A stretch of 50,676 nt of DNA from Microbulbifer taiwanensis (GCF_014904815.1 NZ_JACZFR010000018.1:1-50676), one strand, 5' to 3'; counted from the stretch's first letter, positions 26,608 to 36,754 are shown. A program made the numbers and translations. Notes: generated by a model from the letters alone, not told the origin.

Positions 26608-29600
26608 CGGCAAGCGCCTGATCAGCCCCTCCGGCATTGTCGTGATAGTGATTGTCGTCGTGGCCACCCTGATCGAGCTGTTTCCCAGGAACAGGGCCAC
26701 CCAGTCCCTGGAAGAAGATGCACAACCCGACGCACTGGCCATCGAGTACCTGAAGATCCGCCTGCAGTCGGAGCCGGACAACCGCGAACTGCGCCTGCTG
26801 CTGGCGCGGCAACTGTTCGCCTTTGGGGAGCTGGAAAAAGCAGCGGAACTGTTGCCCCCGCTGCTGGCGAGCGCAGATGCGCAGGATCGCCTGCAGGCGT
26901 CGCTGGTTGCCGTGGAAATCCTGGTGCGGCAGATACAGGCCGGCCAATACGGCGGTGCCGGCGCGGCGGCACAATTGAACAGTGCGCTTGAACGCCTGCG
27001 CGAACTTGGTCCACTGCAAGTCCGCCCGGCGCCATTGCGGGACACACTGCTCGGCCTGCCGACGCCCGCCCTGCGAGCCCGGGCACTCTCGCTTCTGAGC
27101 GACAGCTTCGACGAGCAGCAGACGGCGCGCGACTGGAGAATACTGGCCGCGCAAAACCACCTGGCTGACCAGCAGTACGAGCGAGCGGTCACCCTCTACC
27201 GCGCGGCCTTCCAGCACAGCGGCACGGGGCAGGAAGCGGCCGATATCGCCGCGGCCCATGTCCACGTACTGCTGCAGGCCGGCCAGCCGCAACGGGCCTA
27301 CCGCGAGGTTGCGGCCTACCTGAAGACATTCCCGCAGAATCCGGCGCTGCTGCGCCTGGCCATAGATATCGGGCGACAGAACGGCCAGTTGCAGCGTGCG
27401 AGCCTCTGGGCGCGGTCCCTGCGCGCCCAGGAACCCGCAGACCACCAGCTCGATCTGCTGCTTTTTGAAATCCTGGTCGCCGGCGGCGACCTTGTGTCCG
27501 CGCAGGAAATTGCCGACACCTGGGCGGCGAGCGCACAGTCCCTGGCACCGGAGCTGCAGGTCCGGGTGGCACAACTCTACGGCTGGAACGGCGAGCCGGA
27601 AAAGGCACTGCACCAGTGGCTCCAACTGGCGGAGCAGGCGCGACATGCCAGGGCCGCCGAGGAGGCCAGCGGCCTGGCCGTTTCGCTGCAGCGACATCGT
27701 GAACAGATCAGGGCCTACGGACTCCTGGCCCGACACCGGCCACTCAGTGACGAAGAGCTGCAGCGCTACCTGGATGCGCTGCTCGCCGAACTGGGCACCG
27801 GCCAAGCGGAGCTGGCCCTGGCCGCTTATATCGACCGCTATCCACGGCACCGGCACGCCTGGTGGCTGCGGCGACAGCTGCTGGTCGACACGCTGCAGTT
27901 CGATCGGGCAACCGCGCTGGACCGGCAGTTTGCCCTGCAGTTCCGCCCCACCGTCGGGGAGACGATGGATATGGCGCGGCTGCAGTGGGAGCTCCGCCAA
28001 CCGGAAGAGGCACTGCAATTGCTGCAGTCCCCGCGCGGGGGCGGCGGCGATCACCTGGATCACGACTACTGGAGCATGGTGGCCGAGATCGCCTGGGTCC
28101 TGGATGAAATCGAGCTGGCGGAGCAGGCCTACAGCAGGCTGCTGAATAGCGAGGCGCAGCTGTCGGCCGCCGCCACCGAACGCGCCCTGCAGCTGGCGCA
28201 GTACCGGGGCGATCGCGAACAGGGGCTGCGGCTGGCGCGGCAGGGCTGGGAAAACCACCGCAACCCCAGGTACCTGCTGGCCGCGCTGCAGCACAGCATC
28301 GCCCTCGAGCACTGGGATATCGCCGACGGGCTGATGCACCAGGCACAGGGGGTCGATGCCCTGCGCGAGCGCTCGGGTTTTCAGCTGCTGGCGGCCCGCC
28401 ACGCGCAGCACCACGGGATGGATACTCGGGCGCTCGGCTACCTCGAGGCAGCTGTGCACAGTGAGCCCGACAACCCGCAAGCGCTACAGGCGCTGCTCTG
28501 GTTTCTGATCGACAGCGGTCCGCGTTTTGGCCCGCAACTCGAACGCAGCCTGCGCACCGCCGGCGCCGACGCGGTGGCGCAGCGGCAGCTCTGGCATGTG
28601 ATGGGCGCCGGCTGGCACAGTCTGCAACGCTACTCCGAGGCACTCCACTGGTACGGCCTGGCGCTGCCCGAAAAGCAGTCGGACTGGCTGTGGCTCTCCG
28701 GCTACGCCGACGCGCTGCAACAGGCCGGCCTTTACAACGACGCCTACCGGGTCAAACAGCGGATACTGGGTATGCTGCAGGCGCGCCTCGAGAATACCGG
28801 CGGCGGCGGGGGCGAGGAGCGGCAACTGCGCCTGCGACTGCTGGCCGAACTGGAGGGCGAGCTGCTCGCCTGGCGGGAGCTGGCATCGGTGGCGCCGCCG
28901 GACAGTCCGGCGCCCGTCGACGCCGCCTGGCTTCCCCTGCTACTGGAGTGGTGTATTCGAGACGGCCGCACCCTGGACGCGGAAATCCTGCAGGCCCGGG
29001 CCCACAGCGGGCGGATCGAGCTGCCCGGCTGGCAGCAGCTGAGCCGGGCGCTGTCGCAGCGCGAACGCGATGCGCTGCAGCAGCTGGTGTTCAGCGCGCG
29101 ACAACTGCCGCCGGCGGACCGCGTGGCCGCACTGCGCGCACTCGGGCTCAACGGCCAGGCCCTGGAATTCGGCCTGTCGCAGCTGGGCCCGCACATCGGC
29201 GAGGCCACCGGGCAACAGCTGCGACAGATGGTGACCGGCCTGCGCCCGGAATTGCCCAACGGCGCGCGCCTGCGCCACGGCCGGCGTTCCATCGGCGAGC
29301 TCGACCTGGGAGAGAGTGCCCTGCGGTTTGCGCGCGCGAGCGGCAACGCCTTCCTACAGCTCGACCTCAACAGGCTGACGCCGCGCACGGACAGCCGGCT
29401 GTTGCGGGATGTCTTCGCACCCGAATCCGACTGGCAGCTGCACGGCGAATCTTTGCATGGGGCGGAGAAATACTGGTGGCGTCTGACCGGTTCCGATCGC
29501 ACCGCGAAAAATATCCACGGCTTTGCGGCCGGATCCGCTTCGATATTCGACCAGCGCCTGAGCGGCAACTGGCAGATCGGCTACGGCCAGCGGGACGCCA

Positions 29601-30181
29601 TCTCTGCCAGCTTTTACCAGCTGGGCTACCGGAGCGGCGTGCAGGGTGGCCTCGACTACCAACTGGACCGGCACAATCGCGGCTTCGGGCGCCTGCGCTG
29701 GAGCGACTACCGGAGTTTTGATGGCGCAGCCCTGGCGCAGGGCTACCGGCTGCAGCTCGGCTGGCAGCACCAGCTGCAATTCACCGATCCCGACTGGTCC
29801 CTGCACGCTGACCTGACCTGGATGGACAACCGGCTCGAGGACAGGATCAGCGAGCGCCTGCATCCCTATTTCACCGCAATCCCGAGCGCCGCCACCCTGG
29901 TTGCCGACGAGTACTGCCGCATCGGCATCGGCAGCAGCTGGCGGCGAAGCCGCCCTGGTGAAATCACCCAGACTGCCCCCTCCCCCCACTACTTTGCCGA
30001 CCTGAGCAGTGGCTGGGACTGTCTGCAGAACAAGATGGACTTCGCGATCAGCGCTGGCGTCGGCTGGCGGCTGTTCGGCGATGACGAGTTGAGCCTGCAG
30101 GCGCAGTTTTCCAATGCCCGTGCCGGCGGCGATAAGGCGGGCTCCGTTTATCTGAATTACAGCAAGTATTTTGGTCGATAG
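26543..30181 (+). CDS. pelB: Pel outer-membrane export protein PelB
   Basis: The Pel exporter: a membrane anchor, a long periplasmic TPR scaffold and an outer-membrane beta-barrel pore. The 1212-residue product matches this design. There is one membrane span at about 31-47 (IVVIVIVVVATLIELF). TPR-like helical repeats cover about 60-880 (for example LRLLLARQLFAFGELEKAA). The C-terminal ~300 residues are rich in aromatic alternating strands and end YLNYSKYFGR. The ATG at 26543 lies inside pelA and has a GAGGG ribosome site eight bases upstream; a later TTG at 26585 is less likely. Pseudomonas PelB is 1193 residues. Confidence 0.94.
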   Translation: MPLRSTNQRRGRRALSVATLNSGKRLISPSGIVVIVIVVVATLIELFPRNRATQSLEEDAQPDALAIEYLKIRLQSEPDNRELRLLLARQLFAFGELEKAAELLPPLLASADAQDRLQASLVAVEILVRQIQAGQYGGAGAAAQLNSALERLRELGPLQVRPAPLRDTLLGLPTPALRARALSLLSDSFDEQQTARDWRILAAQNHLADQQYERAVTLYRAAFQHSGTGQEAADIAAAHVHVLLQAGQPQRAYREVAAYLKTFPQNPALLRLAIDIGRQNGQLQRASLWARSLRAQEPADHQLDLLLFEILVAGGDLVSAQEIADTWAASAQSLAPELQVRVAQLYGWNGEPEKALHQWLQLAEQARHARAAEEASGLAVSLQRHREQIRAYGLLARHRPLSDEELQRYLDALLAELGTGQAELALAAYIDRYPRHRHAWWLRRQLLVDTLQFDRATALDRQFALQFRPTVGETMDMARLQWELRQPEEALQLLQSPRGGGGDHLDHDYWSMVAEIAWVLDEIELAEQAYSRLLNSEAQLSAAATERALQLAQYRGDREQGLRLARQGWENHRNPRYLLAALQHSIALEHWDIADGLMHQAQGVDALRERSGFQLLAARHAQHHGMDTRALGYLEAAVHSEPDNPQALQALLWFLIDSGPRFGPQLERSLRTAGADAVAQRQLWHVMGAGWHSLQRYSEALHWYGLALPEKQSDWLWLSGYADALQQAGLYNDAYRVKQRILGMLQARLENTGGGGGEERQLRLRLLAELEGELLAWRELASVAPPDSPAPVDAAWLPLLLEWCIRDGRTLDAEILQARAHSGRIELPGWQQLSRALSQRERDALQQLVFSARQLPPADRVAALRALGLNGQALEFGLSQLGPHIGEATGQQLRQMVTGLRPELPNGARLRHGRRSIGELDLGESALRFARASGNAFLQLDLNRLTPRTDSRLLRDVFAPESDWQLHGESLHGAEKYWWRLTGSDRTAKNIHGFAAGSASIFDQRLSGNWQIGYGQRDAISASFYQLGYRSGVQGGLDYQLDRHNRGFGRLRWSDYRSFDGAALAQGYRLQLGWQHQLQFTDPDWSLHADLTWMDNRLEDRISERLHPYFTAIPSAATLVADEYCRIGIGSSWRRSRPGEITQTAPSPHYFADLSSGWDCLQNKMDFAISAGVGWRLFGDDELSLQAQFSNARAGGDKAGSVYLNYSKYFGR

Positions 30182-30196
30182 CCGAGGAAACCACTG

Positions 30197-30730
30197 ATGA
30201 CAATCCGCTCCCGACTGCTTCTCGCAGTACCGCTTCTGCTCTGCCTCTGCGCCTGCAGTACGCAGAAAGTCTACCGCGCCCAGCCGCTGAACGAAGAGGC
30301 AGAGTGGCTGCTGCTCCCGGTGGTGAACCTGTCCCAGGCACCCCTGGCGGGCGAGCGCACCGAGTCCATCCTGGTGTCGCAGCTGCGCGCCGAAGGCGTG
30401 GCCAATCTCGCCGAGTACCCGAAAAACCTGCCGCAGCAGGCCATCGGCCTGCACAGCGACCAGCAGCGCTTCGAGGAAGCCAGGGGCTGGGCCGGCACGC
30501 AACGGGCGCGCTACTGGTTGACCGGCACGGTGGACGAATGGCGCTACAAGGCGGGCCTGGACGGCGAGCCGGCCATCGGTCTCAGCCTGCGTGTGATCGA
30601 CGCCGATACCAAGGCAGTCCTCTGGTCCGCCAGCGGCGCGCGCACCGGCTGGGGACGCGAAGGCGTGGCGGTTGCCATGCACCGCCTGATCGAAGACCTG
30701 ATCGATGATCTGCCACTGGAAAAAGAGTAA
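30197..30730 (+). CDS. pelC: Pel outer-membrane lipoprotein PelC
   Basis: Outer-membrane lipoprotein that forms an electronegative ring guiding cationic Pel toward PelB. The 177-residue precursor has a lipobox LCAC with the lipidated cysteine at residue 20. The mature part (WLLLPVVNLSQAPLAGER, then RYWLTGTVDEWRYKAG) matches the PelC fold. A GAGGA ribosome site lies eight bases before the ATG. It is 15 bases from pelB and 9 from pelD. Confidence 0.93.
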   Translation: MTIRSRLLLAVPLLLCLCACSTQKVYRAQPLNEEAEWLLLPVVNLSQAPLAGERTESILVSQLRAEGVANLAEYPKNLPQQAIGLHSDQQRFEEARGWAGTQRARYWLTGTVDEWRYKAGLDGEPAIGLSLRVIDADTKAVLWSASGARTGWGREGVAVAMHRLIEDLIDDLPLEKE

Positions 30731-30739
30731 CCGCGCCCG

Positions 30740-32101
30740 ATGGAATTCAGTCCCACCCTAACCCCGAATCGAGAAAAAGCACCGGGCTGGCAATCCTGGG
30801 CGGAAATACTGGGGATAATGGTCGCAGGCATCGCCCTGGCCATATATATCCATCCGCAGGACCCGTTTTTTGTCGAAAGCGGCTTTCCCTGGCCGCTGAT
30901 TGCTCCGCTGCTGGCGAGCCTGCACTACGGCTTCCAGCACGGCCTGGTCAGCGCGGTGTTGCTCGTCGGTGCCATGGAGCTGAGTCAGCGCATGGGGCTA
31001 TGGAACACCGAGGCAACACTACTGGGACATGCACTGGGCACGCTGATCCTGGCCATGATAGTGGGGGAGTTCCGCGATATCTGGGCGCGACAGCTGGTGC
31101 GCCTGCAGGAAGCCAACAACTACCGGCAGCTGCGGCTGGACGAATTCACCCGCAGCTACCACCTGCTGAAGGTCTCCCATGACCGGTTGGAGCAACGCCT
31201 GGTGGGAAATTCATTCAGCCTGCGCGAGGCGCTTGTCAGCATGCGCAGGACCATCGGTGGCATGCCGCGCTCTGAGTCCCTGTCGCCACAGGTGGCGGGC
31301 AAAATACTGGGGCTCTTCGCGGAATACGGGAATGTCCAGCAGGCCAGCCTGCACCTGACCGATGGCAAAAAGATCGAGCCAGAGTGTTTGGCAAAACTCG
31401 GGGAAGAGAGCAAATTCGTCGACGACGATCCACTGCTGCTGCATTGCCTGGAGACGGGCGAAACCACCAGTGTGCGCCCCGAAGATGAGCGGCAGGGCAA
31501 GAAATACAACAGCCGCTACATGGTTTGCGTGCCATTTATCGATTCCAGCGGCCGCTTTGTGGCCGTCGTCACTGTCAAGGCGTTGCCGTTTTTCTCCCTG
31601 CACGTTACATCCCTGCGCCTGCTCGCGGTACTGGCGGGCCACCTGGCCGATTTGGTGCAGGCTCACCGCAAGCTCGGGCAGCTGCAGGACACCAACACCA
31701 CCAAGTTCTTACTGAACCTGGAGCGCGCCTGTCACGATGCCGAACACTTCGGCCTGGACACGGGGCTGGCAATCTTCCGGTGCCATGAGGTCGACCAGAA
31801 TGCGCAACTGTCCAGTATCATCCGGCAGCTGTGCCGGGGGCTGGATATCGTTCACGAGTTTTACGACGGAACGAACCCCGCTATAGCGCTACTTCTGCCA
31901 TTGACCGACCCGGACGGCGTAGACGGTTTCTTCGCGCGCCTGGGAAAGTCCTTCGAACACAGCCTGGGTTACCCCCTGAACAACGGCAGCATAAAAATCG
32001 CGCGCTGCAATATCGGCAGCCACGAAACGCTGTCAGAATTTTTACAGGAGCAACTGGTCGATGGACACCCGCTGGTTAGTCGTTCAGGCGAGCCTGCTTG
32101 A
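30740..32101 (+). CDS. pelD: Cyclic-di-GMP receptor PelD
   Basis: Inner-membrane receptor that activates Pel synthesis when it binds c-di-GMP. The 453-residue product has about four membrane spans (roughly 20-110), a helical linker, a GAF-like domain (about 165-310) and a degenerate GGDEF domain (about 320-445). The inhibitory-site motif RxxD is intact as RGLD at 366-369, almost the same position as R367/D370 of P. aeruginosa PelD. The catalytic GGDEF signature is absent (EFYDGTN in its place), so it should bind but not make c-di-GMP. An arginine at 162 matches the other reported contact. It overlaps pelE by 41 bases. Confidence 0.95.
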   Translation: MEFSPTLTPNREKAPGWQSWAEILGIMVAGIALAIYIHPQDPFFVESGFPWPLIAPLLASLHYGFQHGLVSAVLLVGAMELSQRMGLWNTEATLLGHALGTLILAMIVGEFRDIWARQLVRLQEANNYRQLRLDEFTRSYHLLKVSHDRLEQRLVGNSFSLREALVSMRRTIGGMPRSESLSPQVAGKILGLFAEYGNVQQASLHLTDGKKIEPECLAKLGEESKFVDDDPLLLHCLETGETTSVRPEDERQGKKYNSRYMVCVPFIDSSGRFVAVVTVKALPFFSLHVTSLRLLAVLAGHLADLVQAHRKLGQLQDTNTTKFLLNLERACHDAEHFGLDTGLAIFRCHEVDQNAQLSSIIRQLCRGLDIVHEFYDGTNPAIALLLPLTDPDGVDGFFARLGKSFEHSLGYPLNNGSIKIARCNIGSHETLSEFLQEQLVDGHPLVSRSGEPA

Positions 32102-33056
32102 ATCCGCCGCCATCGGCGGCCTGCTATCCCCCCTGCCTCTCTGGATGCGCCTGCCGATATTCCTGATCGGGCACGGCACTGCCGCGGCCATGTATTCCGT
32201 TTTACTCTGGCGACTGCTGCCGCGCCGCTTTCGATATCCCGCGGCGAGAAGCTACTTGTTCTTGCTCTCCTTCCAGTTCTGCATGCCGGCAATAGGCACT
32301 CTCGGGCTCTCCTCCTCCATGCTGCTTGCGCTCTACCTGCCACGGGAGAAGCGGACGCCCCCCTGGCAGACCACCACCATTCCGGAGCTGCCGTTCAAGC
32401 CCATGGACCTGGATAGCTACCCGATCTACAGCCACGGCGGCCTGGCCCAGATCATCAAGCACGCTTCTACCCCGGAGAAGCGACTGAAGGCCGTGTTATC
32501 GACGAAGCAAATGCCGGAGAAACAGGCCATAAGCCTGTTGCGCTTTGCGCTCAAGGATCCGGTCGACGACGTGCGCCTGCTGGCCTACTCGATGCTGGAT
32601 ACCAAGGAAAAGAGCATCAGCGAAAACATTCACCAACACCTGAAGGTTTTGCGGAATACCGTTAGCAGGAAACGCCAGCGCATCCTGCACCACCTGATCG
32701 CCAGCAACTACTGGGAACTGGTCTACCTGGACCTGGCCCAGGGAGGTGTGCGCCGGCACATGCTGGATCAGGCGCAGGCGCATATCGCCAAGTCACTTGA
32801 GATCAAAAGAGCTGCGCCGGCGCTGAAACTCTACGGCAGGATTCTGGGTGAAGCCGGCAAGCTCAGCGAGTCGAAAGCCATGTTTGAGGCGGCGCTCAAT
32901 GAAGGCATGGCGGAGGCGGAAGTCGCCCCCTATCTGGCGGAAGTGGCTTTCATATCCGGGGACTTTCACCAGGTGGAAGATTACCTGCGTATCTACTCAC
33001 GCAGCGACAAGCAGACACCGACCATGCAACCCATTTTAAAGTATTGGTTAACATGA
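32061..33056 (+). CDS. pelE: Pel synthase complex membrane protein PelE
   Basis: Inner-membrane component of the Pel synthase complex with PelD, PelF and PelG. The 331-residue product has two or three hydrophobic spans in the first ~95 residues, then a soluble helical region with TPR-like repeats (ALKLYGRILGEAGKLSESKAMFEAAL near 270). It starts within pelD, and its stop overlaps the pelF start as ATGA. Identification relies on position, length and this membrane-plus-TPR layout. Confidence 0.9.
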   Translation: MDTRWLVVQASLLESAAIGGLLSPLPLWMRLPIFLIGHGTAAAMYSVLLWRLLPRRFRYPAARSYLFLLSFQFCMPAIGTLGLSSSMLLALYLPREKRTPPWQTTTIPELPFKPMDLDSYPIYSHGGLAQIIKHASTPEKRLKAVLSTKQMPEKQAISLLRFALKDPVDDVRLLAYSMLDTKEKSISENIHQHLKVLRNTVSRKRQRILHHLIASNYWELVYLDLAQGGVRRHMLDQAQAHIAKSLEIKRAAPALKLYGRILGEAGKLSESKAMFEAALNEGMAEAEVAPYLAEVAFISGDFHQVEDYLRIYSRSDKQTPTMQPILKYWLT

Positions 33057-34606
33057 CTAGCTCACACGAATCAGGCAACCATTGCCCCGTGCAAGCGCCC
33101 ACTGCGGATATCGGCCTGCTGCTGGAAGGCACCTACCCCTATATCCGCGGTGGCGTCTCCTCCTGGGTGCACCAGATTATCACCGGACTGCCGGAATTCA
33201 CCTTTGCCCTGGTGTTCCTCGGCGGACAGAAATCCGATTACGGGGAGATGCAGTATGAACTGCCGCCGAACGTAAAACATCTGGAAGTCCACTACTTGAT
33301 GGATTCCTGGCAGGAGTCAAAGCCCGTCAAACGGGCGGGCAATCGCGAGGCCTTCGCTGACGTCTCCATCATGCAGGAACAGTTCAAGCGGGATGCCGCA
33401 TCCGTACCGCGGGATCTGCTGGCGCGGGTGTTCGAAAACCTGGGCAAAGAGGGCGGCATTACCCATGCCGACTTTCTGCACAGCGAAGCCTCCTGGGAAG
33501 TCATCACCGACAAGTACCTGAAATTCTGTACAGGGCCGTCCTTCGTCGACTATTTCTGGACGGTCCGCACCATGCATGCGCCCCTGTTTACCCTGGCGAA
33601 AATCGCGGACCATATGCCTTCGGTGCGCGCCATTCATTCGGTCTCCACCGGCTACGCCGGCCTGCTGGGCTCGATACTGCAGTCGCGGCGGAATTACCCC
33701 TACGTACTGACGGAGCACGGCATCTATACCAAGGAGCGCAAGATCGACCTGGCGCAGGCCGGCTGGATCAAAGACCCGCAGGAGGAACTCAGTGTGACCC
33801 TGCACGCGGATTCGGGTTATATCCGCGAGATGTGGATTCGCTTCTACGAAGTCATCGGGACCCTGGCCTACCAGGCCGCCAACCCGATCGTTTCCCTCTA
33901 TGAGGGCAACCGCGAACGGCAGGTGCAGGATGGGGCGCAGCGGGAGCGCACCCGGGTTGTGCCCAACGGCATTTCCCTGGAGCGCTTCGAGTCGGTGCTC
34001 ACCGCGCGCCCGGCCACCCTGCCCAAGGTACTCGGCCTGATCGGCCGGGTGGTTCCCATCAAGGATATCAAGACCTTTATTCGCGCGATGCGCTCGATAT
34101 GCAATGAAATGCCCGATGCGGAGGGATGGATAGTCGGACCGGAAGACGAAGATCCGCAGTACGTGCAGGAATGCCGGGAACTGGTGGCCAGCCTGGGACT
34201 GGAGGACCGGGTCAAGTTCCTCGGTTTCCAGAATATTGCCGATATTATCCCGCAACTGGGTCTCATGGTTCTGACTTCGATTAGCGAAGCGCTGCCACTG
34301 GTGATCCTGGAAGCCTACGCCTCGGGTCTCCCCTGCCTGGCGACGGATGTCGGTTCCTGCCGGGAACTGATTGAGGGGCAAAATGAAGAGGACAGGGGCC
34401 TGGGGCCGGCCGGTGCAGTGGTACCAATTGCCGACCCGGATGCCACTGCCGACGCCGCACTGCGGCTCCTGCGCGACGATCAATTGTGGCACCAGGCACA
34501 GAGCGCCGGCCTGGAAAGAGTCAGGCGCTATTACACACAGAGCAAGATGTTTGACAGTTACCGGGAAATCTATCGACAAACGCTGGAGCAGTCATGGCCG
34601 GCATAG
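33053..34606 (+). CDS. pelF: Pel glycosyltransferase PelF
   Basis: Cytoplasmic GT4-family glycosyltransferase that polymerises Pel from UDP-activated amino sugar. The start is the ATG at 33053, overlapping the pelE stop, giving 517 residues (about 507 in P. aeruginosa). The N-terminal GADIGLLLEGTYPYIRGGVSSW-type block is present (seen here as EGTYPYIRGGVSSWVHQ). The nucleotide-sugar region includes GRVVPIKDIKTFIRA, and the EX7E motif is SEALPLVILEA with E412 and E420. It is a soluble protein in the inner-membrane synthase complex. Confidence 0.96.
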   Translation: MTSSHESGNHCPVQAPTADIGLLLEGTYPYIRGGVSSWVHQIITGLPEFTFALVFLGGQKSDYGEMQYELPPNVKHLEVHYLMDSWQESKPVKRAGNREAFADVSIMQEQFKRDAASVPRDLLARVFENLGKEGGITHADFLHSEASWEVITDKYLKFCTGPSFVDYFWTVRTMHAPLFTLAKIADHMPSVRAIHSVSTGYAGLLGSILQSRRNYPYVLTEHGIYTKERKIDLAQAGWIKDPQEELSVTLHADSGYIREMWIRFYEVIGTLAYQAANPIVSLYEGNRERQVQDGAQRERTRVVPNGISLERFESVLTARPATLPKVLGLIGRVVPIKDIKTFIRAMRSICNEMPDAEGWIVGPEDEDPQYVQECRELVASLGLEDRVKFLGFQNIADIIPQLGLMVLTSISEALPLVILEAYASGLPCLATDVGSCRELIEGQNEEDRGLGPAGAVVPIADPDATADAALRLLRDDQLWHQAQSAGLERVRRYYTQSKMFDSYREIYRQTLEQSWPA

Positions 34607-35967
34607 GGTTTGAAATCCGCAAGATCCTGGAAAAGGATACCTTCCTTTCTGTACTGCAGGCCTATGGCTTTGCCGGGCTTATCAGTTCCGGCCCCTGGGT
34701 GCTGTCGATACTGGCGGTCATGGTCATCGGCGTGATCAGTCTGGGGCTGGTGGTGCCATCCGCAGCCATCGTCCAGTTCCTGGTGTCAGTGACCTACCTG
34801 ATGGCTTCTTCACTGACGCTCACCGGTGTGCTGCAACTGCTGTTTACCCGATTCGTCGCCGACCGCCTTTACGAGCAGAAGCAAAGTATCATCCTGCCCA
34901 ATATTATCGGTGCGCTGCTGGTGGTCTCAGTGTCCGCGACGATTATCGCCGTACCGATCCTCAGCCTCTTCACAGGGCAGTCGACCCTGTATGTGCTGCT
35001 CATGCACGCGAATTTTCTTGTATTGTGCAACCTGTGGATAGTGCTGATTTTCCTGTCCAGCATGAAGGCCTACACGCAGATACTGCTGCTGTTCTCTGTC
35101 GGCTATACCATCGCGGTAATCGGCGCCCTGTCCCTGGCAGGGTTTGGGCTCGAGGGGCTATTGGGCGGCGTACTGCTGGGGCACGGATTTCTGCTCTTCA
35201 GTTTTCTGTTTCTGATCGTAAGGGAATATCCGGGCGACCAGCTGGTGGCCTTCGACTTTCTCAAGGGGGGGCAGGTTTTTGTCAGCCTGGCATTTACCGG
35301 GCTCTTCTTCAATGCCGGCGTGTGGATTGACAAGTTCATCTTCTGGTTTCACCCGGATACCTCACAGGCGATCATAGGCCCCCTGCGCGCATCGGTCATA
35401 TACGATTTCCCCATTTTTCTCGCTTATCTCTCCATTATCCCCGGCATGGCGGTATTTCTCGTGCGCATGGAGACAGATTTTGCCGAGCAGTACGACCTCT
35501 TCTACCGAGCGGTTCGCGAGGGAGATACGCTGCAGTATATCTACTATCGCAAGGAGCAGATGGTCGCGACCGCCCGGCAGGGGATTTACGAGATTTTCAA
35601 GGTGCAGGGCATGACCATTGTGTTACTGCTACTGTGGAGCGAGTCGATACTGCGTGCATTCGGCATATCCACCCTGTACGCGCCCCTGCTCTACATTGAC
35701 ATCGTCGGTGTCGGTATGCAGGTGCTTTTCCTGTCCATCCTCAATGTGCTCTTCTACCTGGACGCCCGTAAAATGGCGCTCGGCCTTTGCAGCCTCTTTC
35801 TGCTCAGCAACGGCCTGCTGAGTTATATCAGCATTCATCTCGGGGTGGATTTTTTTGGCTACGGCTTCGCACTCTCCATGACGCTGGTCAGCATATTGGG
35901 GATCTATTTGCTTTCCAACTTGATGGACAAACTCGAGTACAGAACCTTCATGCTCCAGCGCAATTGA
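34594..35967 (+). CDS. pelG: Pel inner-membrane transporter PelG
   Basis: Polytopic membrane protein of the MOP (Wzx-like) group that carries Pel across the inner membrane. The 457-residue product has about twelve spans and the conserved N-terminus MAGIGFEIRKILEKDTF. It overlaps pelF by 13 bases and is the last gene of the operon. No intrinsic terminator is visible in the 64 bases before the convergent STAS gene. Confidence 0.95.
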   Translation: MAGIGFEIRKILEKDTFLSVLQAYGFAGLISSGPWVLSILAVMVIGVISLGLVVPSAAIVQFLVSVTYLMASSLTLTGVLQLLFTRFVADRLYEQKQSIILPNIIGALLVVSVSATIIAVPILSLFTGQSTLYVLLMHANFLVLCNLWIVLIFLSSMKAYTQILLLFSVGYTIAVIGALSLAGFGLEGLLGGVLLGHGFLLFSFLFLIVREYPGDQLVAFDFLKGGQVFVSLAFTGLFFNAGVWIDKFIFWFHPDTSQAIIGPLRASVIYDFPIFLAYLSIIPGMAVFLVRMETDFAEQYDLFYRAVREGDTLQYIYYRKEQMVATARQGIYEIFKVQGMTIVLLLLWSESILRAFGISTLYAPLLYIDIVGVGMQVLFLSILNVLFYLDARKMALGLCSLFLLSNGLLSYISIHLGVDFFGYGFALSMTLVSILGIYLLSNLMDKLEYRTFMLQRN

Positions 35968-36031
35968 CTGTCCCGGAAGCAAGCAGGGCTTGCCCGCCGC
36001 ATGCGGTTTCAATCGGGGAAGAGGAGATTGT

Positions 36032-36550
36032 TCAGTGCATCCGCGCCGACGGCTTGCCCATCGGCTCGCACTCCAACTCGAGGGTGTGTACCAGGTCGCG
36101 GAAGGTCTCCGCATTCTGCTCGTTCATGCTCATCAGCACGCGGTGGGCTTCCAGTACCTTTTCCCGCGCCGCGCACTCATCCGGGGTCTTGCACTGCAGC
36201 GGCTTGGTTTCGGCGGCGAAATCGCGCTGCTCGTCGCTGAGCTCGATCAGGGCGTCGAATCCCATCGCATCCAGCAGGTGGCGAATACCCTCGTCGGCAG
36301 ACAGTGCCAGGGGTTTCTGGCAGCCCCGTTCCAGGGCGCGGATGGCTATTTTGGCCATCAGCCCCAGGGTGGTGCTGTCGACGCCCTCAGCACTGTGCAG
36401 GTCAAACACCACGTCGGTGAAGTCGTCGTGCGTAAACATATTGTCGATAAAGTTATCGAACGAGGTGCACAGGTTGAGGCGCACATCACCCACCAGCTTG
36501 ATGACGTAGATGCCCTCGTGGGCGCCAACCATAATTTGCCCGGACTGCAT
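36032..36550 (-). CDS. STAS-domain anti-sigma factor antagonist (HsbA-like)
   Basis: A 172-residue cytoplasmic protein with an N-terminal STAS domain (about 1-110) and a C-terminal helical extension. The regulatory phosphorylation serine is in EGVDSTTLGLMAKIA (S59). The start is the ATG at 36550, supported by an AGGGG ribosome site seven bases upstream. Next to it on the same strand is a receiver-PP2C regulator, the gene pair known in Pseudomonas as HsbR/HsbA, which controls biofilm and flagellar output; the assignment by analogy is inference. It lies directly against the pel operon end, tail to tail. Confidence 0.8.
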   Translation of the reverse strand: MQSGQIMVGAHEGIYVIKLVGDVRLNLCTSFDNFIDNMFTHDDFTDVVFDLHSAEGVDSTTLGLMAKIAIRALERGCQKPLALSADEGIRHLLDAMGFDALIELSDEQRDFAAETKPLQCKTPDECAAREKVLEAHRVLMSMNEQNAETFRDLVHTLELECEPMGKPSARMH

Positions 36551-36754
36551 AACAACCCCTGGCACATCCGCGCTGCGGCAAGTACTGCGCGCGGGCGGAT
36601 GGCGAAAGTTCACTTGTAGAGAACACAACTGCCGACGGCAGGGTGGTCCCGTCGTTCACGTTTGTGCGTAAAGTGGGCGGAGCTTACTCCTGCCGGTCGG
36701 GGCTGGCAAGGGTACCGGGGCCAGCAGTGCGGGACTGGTCGGTCATTTCAGGTT

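Noticed and set aside
26453..28480. Long open frame antisense to pelB (675 codons)
   Set aside because: Again a reverse-strand shadow caused by biased codon use; no motif or start signal.
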